Below are positions 53,962-64,000 of a stretch of DNA of 64,000 bases, piece after piece. Location: contig CP136064.1 of the NCBI GenBank assembly GCA_032622095.1, forward strand, positions 260,131,863-260,195,862, given 5' to 3'. Numbering within the stretch: position 1 is the stretch's first letter; each line of letters starts with the position of its first letter. A model generated the notes under the pieces. The model was not told the origin of the DNA and ran no database searches. It saw nothing but the letters and a program-made list of their open reading frames with translations. The stretch is from Siphonodentalium dalli. Lineage: Eukaryota > Mollusca > Scaphopoda > Gadilida > Siphonodentaliidae. Made by a program: the position numbers and the translations under genes.

Positions 53962-56900
53962 ATATATATGAACAAACTAGTAACCGCAGTAACTAAGTAA
54001 CATGCCCCATGCACCCCTCACCCGTTCAATAAGACTGCAATATAACGCGCGCGAGTTAATGACACCCCATCCTTTCCGAAATAAACAGATTGACTTGTGC
54101 ATATGCTCCATATTACCCCGATCCAGGTCTGACCCCTTACTTTTACCAATTATATATTATTTATACAATGGACCCCCCCCCCCCCCCCCACATATATATA
54201 TATATACGTCAATTATAACACGCGATACTGTTTTACACCCCTACCTCCCCATGATTACATGTATACACCGTACCTACACCCATCCACGAATGTGCCCTAT
54301 TGGTATACATGTTATATGAAATGTTCAATTGGTCTATTCACATGTATATATATATTCTCACTCTATTCAGCGCATCCGCACACAATCCCGTCCAAATACA
54401 GATACGATAGGCGAGAATCGCATGCGTTTTGATATGTCGATGCCGTCTGGAGAGTTTGGCGGGACCAGCATCCCGTCTCGATTTGCTCAGTCTACCCTTG
54501 ATGCTATAAAGTGGTAGCCGCGGGCGCTTATATATAGAGTTGTTTTTATGAGCCATCAGGCCCCCGCGGCAGCGGTCGCTAGCGCGACCTGACTGCCTCG
54601 ATATCAATTTGAAAAAGGGGTGACGTTGCTTAACAGGTTAACAAGCAGGAGAACAGCGAGGGGTGTGAAATACCTCATCGCGTCGAATGTCCACTGGAAT
54701 GAGATTGTAACCCGCTCTCAAGTCGGACTTTTAACACGCAATATGCTCGATTTACGATCGATGGAGCAACAGAGTGAATATATTTCTAAGTATATGGAGA
54801 TTGATCAACATGAACTCAATTCGAGACGACCTGATCGAATTTATAATGCAGGACAGCATGCGGTCTCAATGAAATTGTTTTTACAAAACGTCACTTTTAT
54901 ATTTTATTATCTGTTTGGTGAAAATTAAGGCTGGAAAGAACGTATTACCGTTTTATGAAAACTAAAAAAAAGATCACATATCACTTGGACGAATCACTGC
55001 TGACCGCTATACATGTTGATGGATTTGTTCGTCTGTAAGTCGGCACACGTAACGGATAATCCACCTTCGGTGATATTTTATGACTAGATAATTCTCGTTC
55101 CATAATTAAAAATTCACTTGCCAAAATTTTAGAACTTTTTTTGGCGTATGAAGTCTACGCAATATGTTTTAATTTTGATTTTAAACAAATTGTGGAGAAA
55201 TGATATATGTCGGTGGAATTTTCTCAACATTGAATATGAGTTAATATGTGAGTGCATCATAGTTATTAGATGAGATGTGTTCTATGGAGATATAAAAACT
55301 CGCAAAGGCTACCACAGAACAAAATATTGGCAGCAGTTGTAAATTTGTTATACACAATCATTGTTTCTGTCAAAACTGTGGCAAATGTAAGAGATCGCGG
55401 AGAAATTACAGTTTTCTTATATGGAGTTACTCGTTCACTGGTAAAGTCCAAGAAGGATTAGTGACAAACTTGTACTCGCGCGGCTCGGAATATACTGCAT
55501 GTGTTTGACCTAAGTTCAGAACGATTTCTCAATCGTATTCATTGCGTTATTGCTTGGACTTGAAAGAAGTTCCGATCCGTATAATGCCCTGGGAAGAACA
55601 ATAATTGTCTGGAAAAATGTTTACATAAGGTAACTGGAAAGCGATTTCCGGCATGCGATTGCAAAACATGTGTTCCTCATTGTCTGTGAAATTTCAGAAG
55701 CGCGATTGGAGTTCTGGTTGAATTTACTTAATTAACTAATGCCAAGATGTCGACACTCGGATGTTTCTTTGATTTGGTCAATCCCGACCAACCATGTTCT
55801 GTGTCGAGCATGAGGTGCACGATAAATTATCAAATTGATGTGAGCAAAATGGCTGTCTCGAATCGCCTTCATTTATAGTTTTACAGTACCGTATAACAAA
55901 GGAGAAAACACAACATGATACCCAATTACACCTTTTACATGTAGTTGGAGCGACTTCGGCATCGATTTACATGTACACTTGTATTGTGGCCTGAAAGGCT
56001 ATTGTGTACCATGACTTGGTGATATTCAGAATCAAATCGTACCGTCTTACGAAGCCGTAAAACAATATTAGAAATATTTTTATTTTGGCCAATTTTGGAG
56101 AAATCGGATCAAATAGTTATTTCTTGTACTGTAGATGTTCTGGAATAATGTCAACACTATCTGATTTCGGTCTGCGTGTGAACCGGACAAGATGTTAATC
56201 TACAAAAAGCGACCAATGTTGATATTTTCGAGTTGTTGATTCGACTGTTCCATGCACTGTGTTCCAATCCAGCACGGTCCAAGCCAATGTTGATAGTGTT
56301 ACACTTGCCATTGTCAGTGTTGTGGCTGTTTATTAAGTTACACAGGAGTATAAACGCACCAGAATAATTCTCAAGAGACTGGTACATGAAAATAGCATGC
56401 AACAACAACGTAGAACGTTTAGTCGGAATAAGTTGGTCACAACTTGGTGTGTCGATATTCTCTTCTTCGGAATTAATTGTCGCGAAATGACGTGTGAACA
56501 CAAATCAGTGCATCATATATTGTGTAGTGAATCTAATTACCAAAGATCATTCCAGTTAATCAAATACAACTAAAGTTATCACCGGAAGCGAACAATGAGC
56601 TAGCGGACGAACAGACCAAATCATAATTCGCCCATTTTAAAATATTAAAAGAGCGTGTTAATTCTGAAGAATCACGCCCACGAAATCGAATTATCCACAA
56701 ATCGAATTACTGATATTTGGATACGCATGCATTTATCGATATTACTTTATATACATAAAGCGAAGGCCCCATGTACAAAGATTATGTTGCAACAGGAGGG
56801 TTTTTGGAAAAAAACTGAGACACATATGATGAACTTTTTACCTTTGGCCATTTTTTAGACCTACCCACCCCTCAATCCTAATTGTTTTTTCCGTTTTAGC

Positions 56901-57322
56901 AAGTTTTTTTTCCGACCATTTTTCGGTATCGAAATTGTTTTCGTTAGTTTATCGCCGATAGATGAGTCCCGAATCGAGTAGTAAATATTTACAATTTAGC
57001 GTATAGTTCAGACAATGTTTTCTATGGAGTAGTATGGTCGATTTGCTTCAGTTTTCCGCAATGTTAGTAGAATGCTACATTGCTCCAGTTGGCATAGCGC
57101 CTGGACACTAACTGATCAGTTTCACGCACCCGAACAAGTACGTATTAATTTAATATGTCTTTAATAATGTATTTCACGGTATATGTGAAGGTCCAAGCTC
57201 TACATGTATATTGTAGGTTGCATGTTGCAGGCAACTTTTGGCGATTTCGCTCTGCGTCCATACAACACTACTCACCCCGGGTAATCAATTCAATATTTAT
57301 CGCGAAATCGGCTCACGAAATA
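53962..57322. other. No gene recognised
   Basis: It includes a C run at 54172-54189 followed by (TA)n. Two longer open frames, 54620-54928 (plus, 102 codons) and 56157-56501 (minus, 114 codons), have no domain I recognise and no splice context that I would trust. Confidence 0.4.
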
Positions 57323-57514
57323 GGTGTAATATCTATTATATATACGGGTGTAATATCTATTATATATACGGGTGTAATATCTATTATATATACGGGTGTA
57401 ATATCTATTATATATACGGGTGTAATATCTATTATATATACGGGTGTAATATCTATTATATATACGGGTGTAATATCTATTATATATACGGGTGTAATAT
57501 CTATTATATATACG
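57323..57514 (+). repeat. Minisatellite, 24-bp unit x8
   Basis: Eight perfect copies of a unit GGTGTAATATCTATTATATA-TACG. Because 24 is a multiple of three, several frames stay open across it; these are artefacts. Confidence 0.97.
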
Positions 57515-57701
57515 GGTGTAGTCAAAGTAGATGTTCATGGCATGATATACGATTTGGGCCAGGGTGTCGAGTCCAAATTTACAGATGCACCCACTCGTTC
57601 TGGTGCCAGTAAATTCCAACTTGTGGAAATACCATGAGACCTCAACCTTGGAAAGTAAAAGTCCAATTTGCGAAAAAAGTACTATTCACTAATTATACGT
57701 A

Positions 57702-57734
57702 GTAGTAATAATAATAATAATAATAATAATAATC
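57702..57734 (+). repeat. (TAA)n microsatellite
   Basis: About eleven TAA units. Confidence 0.95.
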
Positions 57735-57766
57735 GATCCATTTGCATGTATTACATTTATCACCCA

Positions 57767-58012
57767 TACAGAGCCCCAGACAACCATGAGCAGACGACAC
57801 TCTTCTATATGCTTCTATATATGTGTGGGGCTCCCTGCAGGGTAATGGATGTTTTTTATTTTATGTCCTAAAAATTGTAAGAAACATTTATTTAAAATAA
57901 ATGATAAAAACTTGTTAGGCCAATGCATTCTCTTATATATGCGAGGCGACCTATGGTCGACTCGCATATATAAGAGAATGCATTGGCACAGGGTAAAAAA
58001 AAATCCCGACTT
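57767..58012. mobile_element. Hairpin MITE, family G, truncated copy 3
   Basis: It matches the interior of 46167-46621 (reverse orientation of its left half), with one hairpin at 57920-57986. The GTGACCCGCC termini are missing on both sides. Confidence 0.8.
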
Positions 58013-58838
58013 CTAAAGTTGGACATTCAAACTAGAAAACTGGGAATTCCGGAACTTTTATTTTGAAATTACTGAATTTACATTAAATCTTAAATTTAAA
58101 TGGCAATCAGAAATGTAATTTCTTATGTTAGTTTGAAATTGTTGGGGTGACACACCCCTGTCGCTGCGTCCAGTCCAGGCACCTCAGGGTTCACTAGGGG
58201 AAAATCGGGGAAAGCTGGTTTATTTTTAAGGATTAATAACCAGATGGTTATGGACAACAAGGCAAAAGTCCTCCAGAACCCGAGTTGAGCTTTTTGAGAT
58301 ATCATAATTTTTCGGAATGGTTCAAATTCTTAAGAATTTCCATCAGGCGATATTCGAATGCCAACTTATTTGTAGTCTAATTCACGGACTCAATCTTCAC
58401 ACGTATCCGTCTATCTTGGAGCAGGTGTCGCTAGATATGCGCAATCGATTCTAGAGCTTACCACCAATCGATATTCCGTAATTGTATGACATTTGTTACC
58501 GAAGAGAGCATAGATATCGCATGATGATTCAAAATTTACCAAGATATTCAGACGACAATGAGTTGAACCATTATACTAGAACAGAGGTTAACTCAGAAAA
58601 TGAAACTGAAAAAAGATATATCGAAGCATCACCATTCGTAAGATTTCATAGCCGAAACTTAACACTACCACCTATAAAACGCTTCGAGTGCACATGTCTG
58701 AAAGGCAAAAAGAGCACATAATTGTCCAGGCGTTTGTCGTGACAATTGTGCAAATGGTGATAAAACCATGAAACTTGGCATATGTGGACATACATGCATC
58801 CTTTACAAGTTTATAATGTACGTACATGCATGAGCATG
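58013..58838. other. No gene recognised
   Basis: Open frame 58482-58721 (79 codons) has no recognisable domain; nothing else noted. Confidence 0.4.
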
Positions 58839-59140
58839 GTTGATTGACTGATTGGGGTTTAATGTCGCTTTCAGCAACTAAGGCATATCACGACATTGCC
58901 AGTTTTAGCGTTGTAGGAAATCCGCACACTTACGGCTAATCTAACAGTGGTTCCAATGGCTGATAAACTCGTCGACCATGCTGTGCGGCAAACTACCGGC
59001 CATCGGGGAGTAACTGACAACTCCACCAGATAACGATTACGAGCTACAAAGTCCACGATGAAACATGTGGATTTGAACCCTTACCGACAGCGCTGAATGG
59101 CTTGGAGTTGTACCCCTAACCGATTGAGCCACCGATGTCC
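58839..59140 (-). mobile_element. tRNA-derived SINE
   Basis: The minus strand starts GGACATCGGTGGCTCAATCG, containing an A box TGGCTCAATCGG (59131-59120) and a B box GGTTCAAATCC (59079-59069), the internal RNA polymerase III promoter. The body ends AGCGACATTAAACCCCAATC followed by AGTCAATCAACC, a tail resembling SINEs of molluscs. At ~300 bp it is near full length. Confidence 0.88.
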
Positions 59141-59498
59141 TTATTTGCACTACATGTGGGGTTCACATGGGTCAATGGCTTATGAGTGGCTGGGATTATA
59201 TATAGCCATGGTATTCATGTAGCATGTATATACATGGGATGGGTTCATGTCTTACATATAAATGCCTATATATAGTGTTTTCACGCGGCCTATCTATAGG
59301 GACCTCCATCATATAGGGCGCTGGTCGAATGTGCGTACGCTAAATGGTATGTATATAGCGAAGTGGGTACATGCATATGAAGGTCCATGTTGTTCCATGA
59401 CTTACCCGTATATGGGCCTGGAATCCCAATAGAATCAGCGTGGAATGATTGAAATCGCACGTTCTTCTGGGTGTTCTTTCTCTCAAATTCGATTTTAA
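59141..59498. other. No gene recognised
   Basis: AT-rich interval between the SINE and the MITE; nothing recognised. Confidence 0.45.
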
Positions 59499-59891
59499 CC
59501 CTTTACCCAACAGAACGGCCCTGTGCCAATGCATTCTCTTATATATGCGAGTCGACCATAGGTCGCCTCGCATATATAAGAGAATGCATTGGCTTAACAC
59601 ATTAAAAATTATAAAATTGTTAAAGAATGTAAGAAAAAATGGTAAAAAGTGTTAAAAAAAAGATTTTTTTTAGGCCAATGCATTCTCTTATATATGCGAG
59701 GCGACCTATGGTCGACTCGCATATATAAGAGAATGCATTGGCACAGGGCATAACTGTAACCATCACAATGCGGTCAATGAGCCGGTTCCAATGCTATCCA
59801 TATCCGTATGGTTTTATTGAGACAGACCCAAGATAATTTAGGCTGTTGCAGCTTTATTTGGCCGTTTTTGGCCGGTTTGTTGGGTAAAGGG
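59499..59891. mobile_element. Hairpin MITE, piggyBac-like, copy 3
   Basis: 393 bp with exact TTAA on both sides (59495-59498 and 59892-59895), ends CCCTTTACCCAACA and complement, hairpins at 59526-59592 and 59675-59741. Its right TTAA ends one base before the THAP start codon. Confidence 0.93.
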
Positions 59892-59896
59892 TTAAA

Positions 59897-60104
59897 ATGC
59901 CTTTTACCTGTTGTTCTGTGTCACATTGTGGAGGACGGGGTGTACATATATTTCCGAGCAATGACAACACGAGATCAGCTTGGATTCATGCCATTAGACG
60001 ATCTAATAATGACGATAAATTCAAGAAATTTCAGCCGGTGAAATCAAGCGTTGTCTGTAAGAAACATTTCCTGGAATCGGACTACAAACAGATCACCCGA
60101 TACG
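59897..60104 (+). CDS. THAP-domain protein, exon 1
   Basis: Codes for the first 69 residues and one base of the next codon. The C2-CH zinc site is visible: Cys6 and Cys11 (C-SVSH-C), then Cys53-x2-His56 in VCKKHF. Between them lie VHIFP, a Trp at about 29 (SAWIHAI) and FKKFQP, all at THAP positions. THAP domains bind DNA sequence-specifically and occur in transcription regulators and P-element-like transposases. Exon 1 ends at the donor GGTAAGT (from 60105). The ATG lies one base after the TTAA target site of a MITE, so the native promoter and 5' UTR have been displaced or replaced. Confidence 0.88.
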
Positions 60105-61587
60105 GTAAGTTTATATAATATTGACATTGTATACATTTTATATAGAGGATATATACGTTTTTGTTTGAATATACCGGTACCAGAGATATATCTCATGCAT
60201 GCATGTGTGGCTCACCGTGACTGGACATAAATACCAGCCGAATCTGGCTGATTTTGCTATATTTTCCGAAAATTCCACAGTTTTGTCCAGCCACGAATGA
60301 CATGTTTCTTGTATCACAATAAATTTAAAATAATTATTCGAGTATGTGCCGTACTACATGTAAGTTGCGATAATTGTGTGGCATTATTTTCTATTTGATT
60401 AATTAATATGTTGTAAATTATTCCAGTATATTAAGCTGTTAGAATAAGTAGTAGAAAAACATCAGTTCAAAGGCGACAACGTTGTGTTAAATTAAAGACA
60501 CGGGTGGTGTTGGTGGTTGGTATGCTGTTAAAATATTCACCTCCTTCAAAAACCGCCATAAACAGAAGGGATAGTAAGATATAGACAGACTGTGTTCTTA
60601 TGCCAATCAGAAATATTGCATAAACAGTATGTTATTGTATATTCTCCCCCCTTTGTTATGTAAACAAAGGCAAAAAAAAGTTCCTTTTCCTGGCTTATGT
60701 TTAGATCCGGATATGGTAAACATAAAGAGCGTTATCTGTTACTACGTTCCTGATATGGAAATAATAAAGAGCGTTTATCATTATTGTGTGATTAACCAAT
60801 ATAATTGCGATGTGTTATGTAAACAGAAGCACAACTTCGGTAACACAATCTTAAGCAGTCTCATGTTTGCGTAGACCATCGTACGTCTTGACAATACTAT
60901 TTACGCGCTGATTATGTTTGGCATATGAGCAAAACTATATATATTTTAATATTCCTTCTGTTGGTGGCGATTTGAACAAATATGAATATTTCTACAACGA
61001 ACGCCGCCCGTGCATTTAAATACGTTAGTTGAGTGAAATGAACCCGCGTCCATTGGCTTTGCCATGTGCATGTTGCGGGTGTGTTGTTTTGAGAAATCAT
61101 ATGTACACGAAGTGACGATTTATGCACAACATCGTCCGATTTTTATGACATAAACTGTATCGTGTTACAGTTATACATGCATGCTGCTATCTCTTAAGTC
61201 TCCAAAATAAATAGAGGCTGCACAAGGGTGCAATACAATTATGTAATGACAGGGACGGGACGTCCTGGTATATACAGATGTGATTCCTGTCAATTCTCGA
61301 GTTATAAAAAAATAAATATGTCGGTGAGACAGAATGCCACTTCTTTACCAGTCATTGGTCAGTTGTCCCGCGATTATTTGATACAATATATCATTGTCAT
61401 CATGAATTATAAACTGAGTTAAGTGATCTATAGTTTCTGTGAGGTGTTTTATTTGTTATTGACCTCGTTCTCGTTAAATATTATATATATACATAGTCAA
61501 CATTCGCGAAACTGTGAATTTGTTGACATATGTGATTAAAGTTAGAATCAGGCATTGTTTTTATCTAGAACACTATTTTTCCTTCAG
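60105..61587 (+). other. THAP gene intron
   Basis: A 1483-bp intron with GTAAGT donor and TTTTTCCTTCAG acceptor. It contains copy 2 of dispersed repeat D (60488-60726). Confidence 0.75.
60488..60726 (+). repeat. Dispersed repeat D, copy 2
   Basis: Direct-orientation relative of 41250-41490, lying inside the THAP intron. A short repeat of AATAAAGAGCGTT follows at 60720-60780. Confidence 0.8.
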
Positions 61588-61769
61588 GGACAAAGCCAGC
61601 AGGTGATTATTTAAAGAAAACGGCGGTACCGAGTCGATTTCCGTGGGTGGATCCACCATCGCCGGCACAAATTAAAAGAGACATCCGTTTCAAAAAAAGA
61701 AAAAGCCGCTTCGGAAAGATGCGACGACAGGCGAAAGATGTTAAAACTGGACCATTCCATGTTTGCTGA
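61588..61769 (+). CDS. THAP-domain protein, exon 2
   Basis: It enters with two bases completing the Gly codon begun in exon 1 and reads GTKPAGDYLKKTAVPSRFPW. The A-V-P-S-x-F segment is the conserved C-terminal signature of the THAP domain. A basic tail (RFKKRKSRFGKMRRQAK) that could be a nuclear-localisation signal follows, with a TGA at 61767-61769. The predicted product is 129 residues, small for the family, so either this is a minimal THAP protein or a further splice donor was missed. The LINE insertion starting at about 61991 supplies an AATAAA at 62037-62042 downstream. Confidence 0.8.
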
Positions 61770-61980
61770 GAGAGATGTCGAGTTTATATGTGACAGACTT
61801 CGCCATTTCCGTGTGACACGAACTTCGAATGAAATACAGCTCACTCTTGTCGTCGAACATTGTCTTGATATATTTCAAGTATCTTTCTTTATACATAATG
61901 GCAGCCTTGTCATCCATAGACTTGTCGAAATCACTCAAGTAGGTTGTCACATACTCTCGCAAAACTATGGGCAGTTTGGA
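61741..61980 (-). CDS. Unrecognised antisense open frame
   Basis: A 73-codon frame (extendable to ~80 before the LINE boundary) with protein-like composition (LREYVTTYLSDFDKSMDDK, YLKYIKTMFDDKSELYF) and a stop at 61741. It overlaps the 3' end of THAP exon 2 on the other strand. It could be a host exon cut by the LINE insertion, or chance. No domain recognised. Confidence 0.22.
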   Translation of the reverse strand, partial: SKLPIVLREYVTTYLSDFDKSMDDKAAIMYKERYLKYIKTMFDDKSELYFIRSSCHTEMAKSVTYKLDISLSKHGMVQF

Positions 61981-61990
61981 TGCGCTATTG

Positions 61991-63957
61991 GTTTAAACAA
62001 TATTTTATTTGAACTAAACAGAACATAATTACAAACAATAAATACATAACATATAATCTTAAAGTGTTCAAACGAGGATTGGGCAACAAGCTTGGGGGCT
62101 TTTGTTAAGTCCTATCCTCAGTAAATAAATGTTACCCCAATAGATACCATTGGGGCATAGCAGACGGGTTTGGTTCTGTATGGTCCGAATAATAAAGTTT
62201 ATAGATGAAGGGATAGGAAAGAGAAAGGAAAGGGAGTGCAGGTAGTAGTTGAAAAGGGGGTAGATAAACTTACCATTAACATCAGGATAAGATATGTCAC
62301 GGAAAAATAAGAGAGGATTTTATCATGTTAAATTGATCACCATTTATTGTCACAAGCCAATGAAGAATCTAAATTCAAAACAAATTTGATCACGCTACGA
62401 CCCAATTGGAGATAATTTGAAAACAGCGGGTTATCAGAATTATTTCCATTCCATTAATGAGCTGTTTAGTTAATGTATTTAATAAGTATTTAATAAGTGA
62501 CGAAGTGTGTATGTGCCATAACTAATTATTCAATTATTGAGGGCGAGGTGGTAGGGCTAAAACACGCGCAGTGACTATAATTTAAGACTTTTACATATAG
62601 TTTATTAGTAACACGCGTGTTTCGGCTTTAACCATCTTACCCGTTAGTCAGAAACGCCCAGTACATATAATGAACTTCTGTACAACATCGAAAATTTTAA
62701 TGTTAAAATCATCAGCGAGTTCAAGCGACCCATACAGAAGTACATCAGGTGATATTCTAATCGGTGGCAGATCAGCAAACATTTCAGTTCTTGCTTGAGT
62801 ATATAATGGACATTTCAAGAGAAAATGATATGCAGATTCAATTTTCAAAGCCACCACAAGGACACATCGGGGACCCTTTAATGTGATTTGTGACAAGGTC
62901 TTTGTTCAGGTTACTGCATCCCAATCTGATTATAGTATGATAAACTTGAGCTTTACGAGAATAACTATGGTAATAAAATTTAGCAATCTTTGAACGACCA
63001 CTGTTAATGTTTCGTTTAAATTCTGCTAACGTTTCTGAGGACCTTACTCAGTCCGATAAGCTGTTCCAAGCACGTGTGGCAGATGGTAGAAATGTATACA
63101 TATAGTAATTATTATTACTATCAGGTGGGTGGATGCTGGGATGTCTAAAATTGTAGCCAGTTGAGGAAGAATCAGGTGGAATCATATTAGATATATAGGA
63201 TGGAGCTTTGTGTTTTGTCATATTGTATAACTGAATTAATTTCTTCTTATGCCTGCGTTGTGCAAGCGGTTCCCAACCTGTTTCAAGTAATAATTTCCTA
63301 TCGCTAGCACTTCTAGTTGCCCCAGTGACTATTCTTGCCATTTCATACTGGATATCCTCAATTCTATCACCCGTACACTTGGGGATATTATCCCATACAG
63401 GTGATGCATGCTCTAGGATAGGGCGAATAAATGAAAAATATATTGTTTCAAGAGACTTGCTGCTTAATCTAAATTTATGTCTTTTTACAAGGTTAACTCT
63501 CTCCCATGCCTTATAAATTATGCTACAGACGTGACTTTCCCATGACCCAGAACTATCGAAAGTGACACCAAGATGTTTGTGACTACTTACTTAAGTTATT
63601 TTAGATCCATTCATGAAGAGGGGCGGATGGTCTATGTTTGTTGCTTTCCTTGATATTACTATAACTTCGGTCTTTAGGGGGTTAAACTTTACTAACCACT
63701 TTTGTGACCATTCAAAAATAGTACTATTATCTTTGTTGATTATTTCAGCTGCGAGAGTTGGGTTTTCAACACATTGGTATATCGATGTGTCATCTGCAAA
63801 AAGACGGATGTTACACACTATTTTGTCCGTTATGTCATTTATGTAAAAAAGAAATAATAGAGGTCCGAGGATATACCCCTGGGGCACGCCCGCAGATATG
63901 CATTTCCAATCTGAACTAACATTATCTATAAATACTAGGTGTGTGAAGTTGGTTTGA
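61991..63957 (-). mobile_element. Second LINE copy, related to the 7.2-15.4 kb LINE, 5' truncated
   Basis: The minus strand carries RT and C-terminal sequence similar to ORF2 at 11190-14753, followed by a 3' UTR whose tail (GCTTGTTGCCCAATCCTC...TTTAAAC) parallels 15287-15412. The 5' break is near 63957, just before the GVPQG box, close to the window end. Confidence 0.82.
62646..63957 (-). pseudogene. Degraded LINE reverse transcriptase
   Basis: It reads SAGVPQGYILGPLLFLFYIN, LFADDTSIYQ, WLVKFNPLKTEVIVIS, HKHLGVTFD, FIRPILEHASPVWDN and MARIVTGATRSAS in one frame. There is a nonsense TAA near 63590 and another after AWNSLSD near 63046. Frameshifts follow before the zinc-knuckle region AYHFLLKCPLY. 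The same motifs in the same order occur in ORF2 at 11190-14753, with lower identity than expected for a recent copy. Confidence 0.85.
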
Positions 63958-64000
63958 CATTGGACGTTGGACGTTCAACAAAAACGATCTAAACACCGCA

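Noticed and set aside
57155-57637. Open frames of 70-160 codons across the 24-bp minisatellite
   Set aside because: Unit length divisible by three keeps all frames open; repetitive peptide with no other support.
59101-59140. tRNA gene suggested by A and B boxes
   Set aside because: The sequence continues into a ~300-bp body with a SINE tail and cannot fold as a complete tRNA; called as a SINE.

Overview
This is eukaryotic, AT-rich, repeat-saturated DNA with spliced exons, microsatellites and many transposable elements. There are no operons or prokaryotic signals. A mollusc or similar marine invertebrate is the best guess. The reasons are a tRNA-derived SINE whose tail resembles molluscan SINEs, Helitrons with ~122-bp tandem cores like the bivalve 'pearl' type, a LINE with a 2A-like peptide, and a C-type-lectin-like gene. 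Species assignment is inference.

Host genes are sparse. (1) A C-type lectin-domain (CTLD) gene appears to run on the minus strand, with exons at 48942-49080, 26512-26720 and probably 2811-2845. Splice phases agree across all three. The introns (about 22 and 24 kb) are filled with mobile elements, and the middle exon carries an in-frame TAA. (2) A two-exon THAP-domain gene lies on the plus strand at 59897-60104 and 61588-61769. A piggyBac-like MITE sits directly against its start codon.

Layout. 1-6 kb: a putative MITE, a duplicated 3'-UTR segment, a TTAA-flanked MITE and a short hairpin. 7.2-15.4 kb: a LINE with intact ORF1 and ORF2, the latter with a 2A-like sequence, endonuclease and reverse transcriptase. 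16.8-26.5 kb: a nested Helitron cluster. Three head-to-tail Helitrons on the minus strand (family R) host a 5.6-kb head-to-tail array of nine plus-strand Helitron units, plus one solitary inverted copy. A 325-bp MITE with a 9-bp target duplication sits in the same cluster. 26.8-37 kb: hairpin-bearing MITEs and a truncated LINE split by a MITE and by a 4.07-kb unclassified insertion. 37-48.6 kb: foldback palindromes, an hAT-type element nested in a MITE, and a 332-bp-arm palindrome with extra copies. 50-59 kb: diverged tandem repeats, LINE remnants, minisatellites and a SINE. 59.5-64 kb: MITE, THAP gene, and a second LINE copy on the minus strand.

The most unusual signals are four. First, Helitron concatemers with CTAG|TC junctions, including one unit with swapped 3' end. 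Second, a paired 67-bp hairpin module shared by two MITE families with different termini. Third, foldback elements whose arms differ between copies but keep pairing. Fourth, the 2A-like peptide after a hydrophobic leader in the LINE. All calls come from reading the sequence; no database search was run.
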